This document shows, piece after piece, positions 12,601 to 24,600 of a stretch of DNA of 64,000 bases. The notes beneath the pieces are model-generated. The model was not told where the DNA came from. It ran no database searches and worked only from the letters and a program-made list of their open reading frames with translations. How positions within the stretch are numbered: the stretch's first letter is position 1; every line of letters starts with the position of its first letter. Origin of the DNA: Todiramphus chloris collaris (Eukaryota > Chordata > Aves > Coraciiformes > Alcedinidae); NCBI GenBank assembly GCA_025345505.1, contig JANVCC010000047.1:6163019-6227018 (forward strand), read 5' to 3'. The position numbers and the translations under genes are program-made.

Positions 12601-15600
12601 AGAGCAGGGGGCCCAGCATCGCAGTGTCCAGCTGGGTTTGGAATCTCCAGAGAAGGAGACTCCACAACCTCTCTGGGCAGTCTGGCACAGCCTCTGACAC
12701 CATCACAGTGAATAATTTTTTTCCTTCTGTTCAGACAGAACCTCCTGGGTTCCAGTTTGTGCCCCTTGCCCCTTGTCCTGTCACTGGGCACCATTGAAAA
12801 GAGCCTGGCCCCATCCTCTTGACTCCCAGGGGCCCTTTAGCTCTTGCTCAGCATTGATCAGCTCCCCTCTCAGGCTGCTCTTCTCCAGCTGAACAGCCCC
12901 AGGGCTCTCAGCCTTTCCCCAGCACAGAGATGCTCCAGGCCCTCAGCATCTTTGTAGCCATTGCTGGACTCTCTCCAGTAGTTCCTTGTCTCTCTTGAAC
13001 TGGGGAGCCCAGAACTGGTCACAATACTCCAGAGGTGGCCTCACTAGGGCAGAGTAGAGGGGGAGGAGAATCTCCCTTGATCTTTTGGCCACACTCTTCT
13101 GAAGGCACCCCAGGAGACCATTGGCTTTCTTGGCCACAAGGGTCCATTGGTCTAGCCAATTAACAAAAGATGACAGGATGCATTTTGTGAGACTAGTAAC
13201 TTTGTTGTTGTTTATGTGATTGCATCAAGTATGCAAAAACTAGCCTGATGAACTAAGGTCAATAAGGGCCACTCTGGAGTGGAATCAAACACTTGTATGC
13301 TGCAGTGGGAGTGGCTGGATGGGACCACAGCTGTAGGCTAGCAGCTGAGAAGGAAGTTTCATAGAGGACCGAGAAAGGAGACGATAAACAGGTATCAGTG
13401 GATGCTTGTATAACTGCAGGAGTTCTGGGGTGAGAGGAAATCAAGTTGTATCAGCGTTTGGAAGTTGGGTGATCCATCACCTGAAGAGAAAACGAGGAAA
13501 TTGGAAGGTAGGCACATGAAAGGGGCATCATGAAGGGAAAAAATGGATGGGCTGTGCAGGTCATAGATCCAGACACAGGCACGCACATTAATGAAATGAA
13601 AAACAGGTGAATTTTGAATGGGGCTCTAATTCCATTTGATAGTTCAGTTTTCAAAGGGGCCTCCAAGTGCCCTTAGCTTCATTGGGAACTGACCAACCCA
13701 TCATAAGCTGAACAAAAATCAAACGGGAAGAGTAGACACCGGTGGCCTGTGTCAGGAGGGCTGTCTATAGATCCTTCCTGGTGGCATTTCAAAGGCAGGC
13801 GGCGATTGGAACCACACTGCTGGGTGCCACTGCCATCGGCGTGCTCCAGCTGGGCACTGCCGCGGCACCTCTTTCAGCTACTGGATTATCACCATTTTTG
13901 ATCACTCCGTTGCAACCAATTCAAAAATCTGTGACAGCTTATCAGCAATAGCAGGAAACACAACAGGGGAAGGGAGTTTTGGTGGGAACGCCCGGGCTTT
14001 CTCTTCCCTTCTAAACTGCCTTGGGTTGTGTCTGCCTCCTCTGACCATCAAATTTCAATAGTTCAGGACCTTACGTGATCTGCCTTTAATCGTTCTGATA
14101 GCCTGGCCCAGGGATAATTTAAATCTACAGCGAACCGCGTTTCTGTACAAAAGCTGCTGTCATTTCTGTCATTCTTCTGCTGTCTTCAAGTGACCAAGGA
14201 CAAACTGGCTTTGTCTTTTTGAACATATCTCCCCAAAATGGAGAGTTGCAGCAGGAGCAGATGAACTACAGCACATTCCTCATCAAATTTTTACTTTCCT
14301 TTAATTAATTCAAACAAGGACATCGATTTTCTCTTTGCTTATTTGGTAGTGAAGGTTCTTTCCTAAATCTCTTCCTTGCAATTATCCGTAGCTACAAATT
14401 ATCTGACACCAGCTGTATGTTGTGTCTGTTCTAGAAAATATTGTCTAATTTTTTCTGGACACATGAAACAGAGACAAAATCTTCATTTAATTCACCATAG
14501 CTAATTACTTTTTCTGGTCAAATCTAATTGTCTTATTATGGGCTGATAGGTAACATAGTAAATGCTTACACTTCCACCTTGTAGTAATATCATTACAGTC
14601 AGAATGCTCATGTGTAGTATCAACCAGCTTTATGAAAATAAGATTTCTTTTTTTTTTGTCCAGGTCTGCTGTAATTACTGGACACAGCAATAAGGATTTT
14701 CCTGCCTATCTCTTGAGCTACTGTAGCATCACTTTTCCCCCTCTAAAATATGATGCTCAAATTTAAGGGATCAAATCTTGCAAAAAAGGTCTGTTTCTTG
14801 AGCCAGGTTAACTAAATAAACTGTGAGAGCACTGAAACCCTCCTTTACTTTCACAAAGCCCATTATTTGAGGCATGACTCGATCCATTTCGACCCGAGTG
14901 GGTGACATCTCAATGTGGAAGATGAGAGCAGCCTCGGCCTGAGTCACCCTGCCTGCCATAATCTCGCAGTCCCACGTGTCCAGAGGGGCCAGTCCTGCCT
15001 GGGGGCACCCGCGTGCTCCGATTGGGGTGAGCTGGCAGTGTGGATCCCAGGGGAGGCTTCCACATCATGTATTTACAAGAAGTGGGAGAGAGGAAAAGGA
15101 AACAAGCCAACTAATTCAGTATTCATGAAGTACAGTGCTTCCAAATATGATTTTTTTTGGTAGCCAGGTCTGGGCAGAGGCTGAATCTTGAGGCTGAATT
15201 TATGACACTGGGAACCTATTCGTAACAGTACTACTGGTACAGAAGGTGCTGTTACTGTAGAGAGCAGAGGTTACTCTGAGTACACCAAAATACAGACAGG
15301 TTCCAGCTCCCTGTGATAAGACCACTGTAATTTAATAAATGGAGGCCCCAGGTCCTGACTTGCAGGCCACTGCTCAACTACCATTTTGGCCAGTTAGGAT
15401 TTCTGACAAGTTCCATTATTTCTGTTCTATTATCCTCTGCACCTTCTGCTTGGCTCCTACAATGTATATATACAGAATCTAGATTTACTGGGACACCAGG
15501 CACAGCTGGAGCCTTCAATGGCAAAAGATGTGTAGATTTAACACAAGTTTTAAGTGTTCAACAGCACGTCTTGTCGTTGGGGTTTTTTGGTAGGTTCCTC

Positions 15601-18600
15601 TTGCTCAGGTTTGATGGGATGTTTCTTTTTTCCCCAAGAGAAGTAGGGCCTGGTGATACCAGCATGATAGGAATAACAATACCCCTGAAAAAAGAACCTT
15701 TACCTCCTGGGTGTTGGTTTGTACCTAAACTGTGAAGTTCTCTATACCAACAGGTTCTCAACCCGGTCGTCTGACTTAGCGTTTGCCAAATGTATGAAGA
15801 ATAGTAACAGAGGTGCTTTTTTTTTTCTCTTTTTAAAGTCCAGGCAAACATACCGTTGAAAGGTTATAACCCTTCTTCTTTGAACTCTTTTCCTTCTCTA
15901 ATTGTTGCTCCGCAGGGACCCAGCTGAAAATGAGTTTAAATGCTAAATTGAGTTTAAAACTACAAGTCACAGACTCCTCTGGAAACTGGACACCATGAAT
16001 AAATAGAAACGTTAAATCAACTTGTTTTTTTAAGGTTTCTACAGTCATACCAAGAGGTTGGGGAGGCCAGGAAATTGCTTCTGAAGTGAATCAGGTGTAT
16101 TGTGTGGAATCTTTCATTTCAGGCTTTTTTCATTTCTTTTTTATTTATATTTATTTTAAACTTATAGAGGCCTGCCTAAAATAGGTTAAGAGGATTCACA
16201 TTTTGAGTTAAATTTATAGTTAAGCCTCTATATAGAAGAAAGTTCCACCCAGATCCAGAGTTTACACAGCCTGTAAGTTGGATGTGGTAGTCACATTCAT
16301 TACTTCTGTGGTTGAAATGAATGGTAATTAAAAGCAAATGATTGCTGGATATGTTAGGAATGCCAAAGCCACATGATCAGGACTTTAAACAAATAGAATT
16401 GGACCTTCTCCAAATTCCTGCAGCGATTTCACCACAGGATGGTAAATCAAAAGGGCTGTCCAAAAACCAGACAGCTTTATGCTGAGCCACGGATCGGAAT
16501 AAATTCACAGATTACCGTATCTCAAGCGTTCCTGTAAAATCAGGGAGCTTTTAAAAATATATATGTCATCTCTTAAGGCTTTACGAACTCACTTAGATAA
16601 GGGCATACCTTCAAAAAATTCCTCCTGTAAAACGTGTGGAAGTTCCTGAGGGCAGCTGATGAATAGGCCAGTGTATAGATTAATTTTAGCAGTTCTCTAG
16701 GTATCAATGAGGCCTTGCTGATGAACAGGGCTGAACATCTTTGATGGCTCTTGGCATTGCCAGTTTATCAAGGGATTCAAGCTATTGCCCATAGAGCTTC
16801 TTTAGCCAGCGTGAGGGAGCGGAAAGGCCAAGATGGGGGAACTGCTTGGCCATTGTCACATGTATTATATAAAATATTCCTGATTAAGACAACACTACAG
16901 AGCCTGGATGATTGGTCATAAAAATCACACCTTATTTATGAACACATACAGGGATTTGAAGCCTCGAATGCAGTACTCATTCACTCTGCAGAAGGCCAGA
17001 AGTTGTTTTCTGAGATAGCTGCTCTAAAACGACAGGAAATGTGTACGACAGCAATACTGGGACACTTGTTTCACATGTAATTGCCTCAGCCATAGTGCTT
17101 TGTAAACAAAGAACTCCTTGTGCTATTTTCTCGACTGACAGAGTAGCGGGAAGGGTCAGTGCAGGGCTGTGCTGACCGGTCATTCCAGTTAGATCATTAT
17201 TTAGGAATAAGGCTGGAGTGGTCTGGAACATCACAAGAAGCCTAAAGCATGCTGGGATAACTTTCCTTCTGCCTCTGCCCTGCTCAAACATTTGCTGGCC
17301 ACACACTTTCAGAAAGACATTTTCCCTTCAAAAATAATTCAATTTTTGATTGAATGGATCAATTCTCTATTACAAGTTTATTTGCTGCTGGGAGCTGACT
17401 TCCAGCAGCACCTGGCATTTGCAGCTCATACAGATGGAACATGTGGAGACTGGTTTTTTTGTGCTTTTCAAAATCTGAGTCTTTGAAGCTCAGTGACTTC
17501 ATCTATAGGGGAATGGTATGTACTTGAGGAGCGCCGAGGGAAATGCGAGCATAAGTTAATAAATAGATGTTAAGGATGCAAAGTGCCTCAGAGAAATATG
17601 CAAAACATAGAATCACAGAATTGTTTTGAAGAGACCTTTAAGATCATCAAGTCCAACCGTTAACCCAACACTGCAAGGGCACCACTAACCCATGTCCCTC
17701 AGCACCACATCTCCACAGCTTGGAAACCCCTCCAGGGATCATGGGGACTCCAGCACTGCCCTGGGCAGCCTGGGACAGGCCTTGACAGCCCTTTCGGTGG
17801 ATAATTTTTTCCAAATATCCAACCTAAACCTTCCTACGCAATCAGAAAGTGTAATTTTGGAAGACAAGTCTCCTTTGTTTGCCACTAGACTTCTAGATAA
17901 AGCCAACACTTGAAAGGGTTCTTTTGTTTGTTATTACTTGCAAAAGGCTCTTGGTTAGGGAAAAGATGAGGGGAAACAAGGAATATTCAGAAGAATGTTC
18001 AAACAGGTTAATTACAGATTTATGAACAATAAACAGTGCATGTGATGCCCTGCACAGATAAGAGAAGCAAACAGCTTCTAGCTGAGGCTGGTCCTTGCCG
18101 CACTTGGCAATGCTGTTGGCTGTGGCTCCTTTGAAGATGCCACTTAGTGCCTACACCATCATTCATGTGAGGCAAGGGCTTAAGGAACAGGTTGCTTTTC
18201 ACTCTTGATGTGAACCCTCAGAAGCTCAGTGTTGCTTTAAACCCTATTCATCTTCCTTGATTTAATTCCAGAAGTGCAGTATCAACCTGCCCCAACATAA
18301 ATACAGCAACAGGGAGCAAAATTCACTATGTGGCCTAGCAAAATCCTTCAGATCCTGCAGATCAACTCAATTTATGTATCTAAATGACTGACACCTTACT
18401 TATTGTTGGCATCTAACCACAACTGCTTCACCTTTTGTAAGAGGGGAGGGAGGACTCACTGGTGATATTGCTGCAAGGTTCAAGGGGCTATACAGGTTGC
18501 TTTTATAAAGGCACAATAAACACATAAGGCAGTTTTATTTTGAATACTCTGTTCCTGAAGATGAACATTCAAGCTCTTCTATTAGGTTTTCCAGGATTTT

Positions 18601-21600
18601 TTTTGTTGATACCTTCCAAAATATTCACGTCAGCACAAATTACAGAATCCCTGCATGGTGGGGGTTGGAAGGGCCCTCTGGAGATGCTCTGGTGCCACCC
18701 CCCTGCTCCATCCAGCAGGGTCACCCAGAGCAGGGGGCCCAGCATCGCAGTGTCCAGGTGGGTTTGGAATCTCTCCAGAGAAGGAGACTCCACAACCTCT
18801 CTGGGCAGCCTGGGCCAGCACTTGGTCACCCTCAAAGGAAAGAATTTTTTCCTCACACCTCACTAGTATAATTTTATTGAGCTAGATGACATGCAAGCAC
18901 ATTCATCTGAGAAAATGGCTGTTTTTCTGTTTGTTCTTGTCTTTTGCCCAGGCTAAATTAGTTTCTATCAGAAAAGAACAACCAGAAGATTTCTGCATTT
19001 CATATTGGTTGTGTTTATTTCAGTTTTATGTAGGGTTGTGCAACATAATCAACATCGTATATCAGTTGTGTAATGGTAGTGTCTTCAGATTCCTTCGCTA
19101 TCTTTCCCTTCATGGGAGCAGTTAATAAAAACCATTCCTCAATATCTTAAAATATATGGGATGCACTTGTAGATAAATCTAAACATATCTCCACCCTCCT
19201 TCCTGCTCACAGCTCCTCTGTTCCTCACCAAAAGAAATCCCAAACTGACAGCCCTGCAAAGGAGTTTCCACTTTCTCCAGCGTTTCACTTGCTTCAGGAT
19301 TTTTAATTAAAGTTTTAAATCTTTGTTATTCTTCATTCCGTTTGGCAGGCTGAGTTATAACGGTATCAACCCTGCCTGTCAACTCCCTGGAGCCAGCCTA
19401 AGGCACGTTAGCCAACTCAGCTTCACATGAGGTCATGGAAAGCCTGCAAATTATCACTTTTGTGGTGGAGAGAGATTGTAGCCATTTGTTAAAGCCTTGT
19501 CTTGCTCGGCCGTTATCTAGAGTGGTGGAGGAGCAGAGCTTGATACTACGTTGAGCAATTCATAAAAGTGTCCTCTCTATGGACTTTGCTCTTTGGCAAT
19601 GTCAGGCAAAGCCATCCATCTTTTTTGGTTGAGTTGGAAGCATTTCCTTGACTTGCTGTTCTCCCAAAGGTTTCCATTTGTATTGATCCTAGGAGCACTC
19701 AGTTACCATCCTTAAACCTGGCACCTGGTTTTCTCTGGTGGTGAAGTTTAGAGCATCCTGATCAGGCCTGTCTCTTTCCAGTCCCATCTAGCCCTGCTTG
19801 TAACACATGGTATGAGAGTGTGGGCGTGAGAGATCATTGCTAAGCGTGCCTCTTCTTTCTCCTCTTCTCCTGTGCTTTCCCTCATGGTAAAAGGTGCATT
19901 CACATGTCAGGGGTTTCCTACACCAGCTTTTATGACTGGTGGACCCAACAAGATCCTGGGCCAGCAGTTAGGTCTGTGCTGCACACAGAGCTCAGGCCTG
20001 AGCCTGCACTCAAGGAAACCTGATGCCTGGTCCCCTCACCACACATCTCCCTACAACAAGTATATGCTGGGTGCAACATGCCAGATCCAGCCCCTGCTGC
20101 GGGGACATTGCATAGCCAGTGTCAGACAAGCTGCCCACAGGATCCACCCAAAAAGGGAAGCCCCCAATGCAAGAGCAACCTGACCTTGTGAATAAGGTCA
20201 AGTTGGACAGGGCTCCGAGCAACCTGCTCCAGTTGCAGATGTTCCTGCTCAGTGCAGGGGGGTTGGACTGGGGAGCTTGAAAGGTCCCTTCCAAACCAAA
20301 CCTGTCAGTGGTTCTGTGAAATAGAATATTCTGTGTATTTGTTTATACTCGATGAGATATTTTCCCATGTCCTTTTAAAAATAAGAATCTGATTAATAAT
20401 ATCCAATTAAATTTTCAGTCTGCCCTGCTAAGAATGCGCTGTGGCTCTCAGACTGTTCAGTAGTCTGAGAGAAATGAATCTTCCTTAAAATGTACTGAAG
20501 AACTTCCTGAAATAGCCAAATATCAGAATATTCACCTATTGTACAGGAGAAAGGCTGAGTTACAATTTGAATTGTTTCAGATAAATAATGTTTCAAAATT
20601 TTATCATTAAAATAAAGACACGTTTTTGAGATACAAAAGAATAAACAGGTAGGTAAGGGAGAGAGCAAATATATTTGAATAAGGTGTTCCACTGAAAAAT
20701 AACAGTATTTTCAGTCTCCTCTTTACTATCAATACTCATTTGGTTTATCCCTAAATACAACTTGTGGTACATCCTGCAGGTCCTTTCCTTGATATTATTG
20801 ATTTCAGCTTCTGCTTGATCCAAAAGGAAACAGCAGATTTCCTGTACATTTTGCAAAGGGTTTAGTCCATAGGTGCCTTATTCTGTGACAACAGCAGAAT
20901 ACAAAGGTGTTCAAAGAAAACTAAAACACCTTCCAAAAAGATCTTTCTAGATGTTACTCAAAGCTCATTTCACCATTGCTCAGAGAGCATCCCAGTTGTG
21001 TGATAGGTTTTTTTGGCCCAGGCCATAAAAAACACTATGAATTGATTAGAGGCAAATTAGTCCTAGGCAGACATAGAATCTCATAGAACTTGAGAGAAAA
21101 TTAAACTATGCTGAGAGGTTTTATGTTTCTGACTGTCCACAGCAAATGGGAAAAAGATCAAGGAACCTCATCCTTGTTTGCTCTTTTTTATTAGCAGCTT
21201 CCCTGTCTGGTTTCCAGAGCTCTCTGGCCCTGTTACCGCTTCATCTGAGGCAGCAGGAGGGAGGGATAAGGGAAAATGTTGGTGGAAATTTTCAGCTCAC
21301 AACTATTTTCTCCCTGACTACAAGAATTGACTTTCCAGACAGAGATTCAGGCTTGTTTCAGCCCTCATGGATGAATTCAGAAATTGGCTTTATGGGAGAG
21401 TGAGGACTTGGGGCACCATGGATTGATTGGGCATTGCAGTACTTCCAGGAGACACTCCGCATGGGAAGGGATCTTCCAGTCATTGGGCAGCAGCCATTTC
21501 AGGGGCAGGTCCTTCCAGCGAGACCCCACAATTAAAAATAGTGCTTTATACACCTCAGATAATCAAAACATAAAGCAGATGTTCATCCTGTCCATGGCTC

Positions 21601-24600
21601 AGTTTATTGCTTTTTAGTTTATGTCATGCCCAAATGAGCTTGTTATTAGACAGTCCTTAATCATGTTTAGACTTGAATGTCCTCTGCCTCTGTTCCGTAT
21701 TTTCTTTGAATGCCTGTTTTTAGAAAACAACCTTTCCCTCAGACACATGGAAAGGGAGTGATTTGCAAAGCCTCAGCTTGTGGAATTAAAAGCCAAGAGC
21801 AAGCTGACTTAAAAAAGCAACAGTGAAAAATAAAGTCAATTATTAAAACATAAATTACAGAATCATAGAACCATAGAATGGTTTGGATTGGAAGGGACCA
21901 TAAAGATCATCTAGTTCCACCCCCTCTTATTAACCCACAATTTATTTATTTATTTACTCACAAATTACTCCATAATTAAATCAAATTGCCTTTTGATGGC
22001 AAAACTAAAGCCTTCCCTCATCCATTACTTGGACAAAAATCATACTGAGGGAGTTTACACGTGGCATATTCTTCCACTGAGAAGCTCGTAACTCTGAAAG
22101 ATAATACCACAGAAAAAAAAAAAAACAACAAAACAACAAAGTTTATACGAAGCACTGGTCTTGGGGGAGCAATACATTCAGGGTATGGCCGTATGAGGTG
22201 CCTGGGCCAGCCTGACATCTCACTGCTGTGAAAGGGATGCTTCTGTCTGTCTCCCTGTCCTGCTCCCTGCTTGTTGCAACCAACCCCTTCATCTTAGCAC
22301 AGCATCAGCGAGTAGAAGGTGGGTAGGCTGGACATTGCTTAGCTGTGCAAGGTCTGGCCGGACCTTCAGAGCTGGTGCAAAGCCCTTGGAATTAGAGGGA
22401 CTTCACAGTTACAGCAGTTCAGGCCCACAGAGGTCAAAGAGACAGATGAGCTACAGACCACTCGCAGAAATCAAAGTGAAGTTTAGCAGTGAGTTTATCT
22501 GGACCTGCCTTGAGTTTGCCCAAGGAGTCAGAATGTTTTGGGCTGGAAGAGGCCTTTCAAGGTCATCTTGTCCAACACCTCTGCACTGAGCAGGGACAAC
22601 TTCAGCCAGAGCAGGTTGCTCAGAGCCTCATCCAACTTCATCTGGAATGTTTCCAGAGATGGGGCGTTCACCACCTCTCTGGGCAACCTGGCCCAGGATC
22701 TCAGCATCCTCAGCACAAAAATTTCTTCCTTTTATCTAGGGTAAAAAATAGATGTTGTAGCCTAGGTTGATCTGAACCAGTGCTGGGCAACAGCCCTGCT
22801 TTGAGGAGGAAGAATGTTGGACTTGGTGACCTCCAGAGGGTCTTTTCACCCCAAAACACATGGTCTTCTGGGAACCACATGTCAGTATGCTGCTCAACTG
22901 GATGAAGTACTTTCCCACTGTGGAGCTTGTACCCCAGTTCATGGCCCATGATCTACCGTGGAGCCCAGCAGGCACCACAGACTCCATTCCCACTGGAGAG
23001 GACCACAAAGTTTTCACTGCGTCTGTGTTGTACTCTTCACAAGCTTTCATTAGGGCTCAGAAAATCTGGGAAAATTTCAAATCGGTGGTTACTCTTCTCT
23101 CAGGCTGCTACCCAACTGGAAACCGTACATGGGTGTCCAGCTACAGTACTCGGAAGTTAACAACTAAAAGGAAGGCAGATGCAAAACAAGACCTAATTTC
23201 TAACTACTAGAACTACTTCTAGACTGCTAATTTCTAGCACAAGAGTTGCCAAGTCCCTACCACAGTAAATTACCATCTGCCAGCTTCTTGTTTCATCTGA
23301 AGGATAAAGTCAGACTTTTCTAGGTCCAATAAAAACCTGAACTAAAATGTTCATTGCTTCTCTGCAGATGAGGGAATTAATCTCTTTAACTGCTCTCCCT
23401 GCTGTGCAGTCTCATACATACGAAACCAAATGGTGCCATGTTTCAGGTGCTTTGAAGGGCAAGAACCTGCAGGAGAACATTAAAAAGATAAGAAAGAACA
23501 ATATATTCCTTAAAATGTGGAGCCCATGTCACTTCAGCATGAAATGGATGGCCTGCTTCATTGTCCTGTATCATGGACAGAATCATAGAATCATTTTGGT
23601 TGGAAAAGACCTTTAAGATCATCAAGTCCAACCATTAACTTAGCACTGCCTGGGCACCACTAAACCCTGTCCCTCAGCACCACATCTCCATGGCTTTGAA
23701 ACCCCTCCAGGGACCATGGCGACTCCACCACTGCCCTGGGCAGCCTTGGGACAGCCCTTAACAGCCCTTGCAGGGAAGAAATTTTTCCCTACATCCAACC
23801 TAAACCTCCCCTGGTGCAATTTGAGGATAATGCCTAACAAGGGTTTTCTCTGCTTCATTTCAGAACCACGACCGCACGTGCATCGCCTGCAGAATCATCT
23901 ACCGGTCGGACGAGCACCATCCCCCCATCTTACCCCCCAAGGCAGATCTGACCATAGGGCTACACGGAGAGTGGGTGAGCCAGCGCTGCGAGGTGCGACC
24001 AGAGGTCCTCTTCCTCACTCGGCACTTCATCTTCCACGACAATAACAACACCTGGGAAGGTCACTACTACCACTACTCTGACCCCATCTGCAAGCACCCC
24101 ACCTTCACCATCTACGCCAAGGGACGTTACAGCCGGGGAGTGCACTCGTCCAAAGTGATGGGCGGCACGGAGTTTGTGTTCAAAGGTAGGGTGGTTCCCA
24201 ATGCTGGGGGCAAAGGTGGTCACGTAGTTACGGACCAGAACAGCATTCACCCATAATGATTTGATGGGTGATGACTTCATTCTGTCATTTTCTGGAGTTA
24301 AGTAATTTATTGGGAAGTTCAGTAGGTGTTGTGTGAATGCACAGCCAAACTGTATAGCTGCATGGTATTTCCCACCACTGAATCAGTACTCGTTTGAGGC
24401 AAGGATCTTTAAGTACAGCATGAGAAAATAAGATTTCACATTGCTAAGTCTTGGGAGTCCAGAGGTCAGACTTCAAGCATCTAAGGGAATTGTCTGAGAT
24501 TAGATCTGTGTCATAATCTCCTTCAGCAGAGAGAAAAAAGAACCTTCAGAAGCCCTTTCAGGTCATAAGTGGTATAAATTATTTTCTGGCAAAGAAAGAG

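Larger units (their letters stand above)
12398..23863 (+). other. APCDD1: APCDD1 intron 3
   Basis: An 11.5-kb intron (GTACGT to GCTTCATTTCAG). CR1 pieces lie at 12512, 17608, 18638, 20175, 21856, 22528, 22760 and 23578. The stretches 13150-17600 and 18870-20170 are unique sequence with no recognisable exon; a slightly GC-richer patch at 13740-13870 is mentioned among the findings. Confidence 0.85.

Noticed and set aside
12476-13137. Overlapping ORFs of 60-110 codons on both strands with shared peptides such as [15 protein letters not shown]
   Set aside because: The same peptides recur at 18540-18885, 46583-46858 and 51990-52278; they are translations of inverted CR1 copies, not a gene family.
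22860-23210. 116-codon + strand ORF in APCDD1 intron 3
   Set aside because: Starts at the edge of a CR1 remnant and shows no domain; treated as chance.
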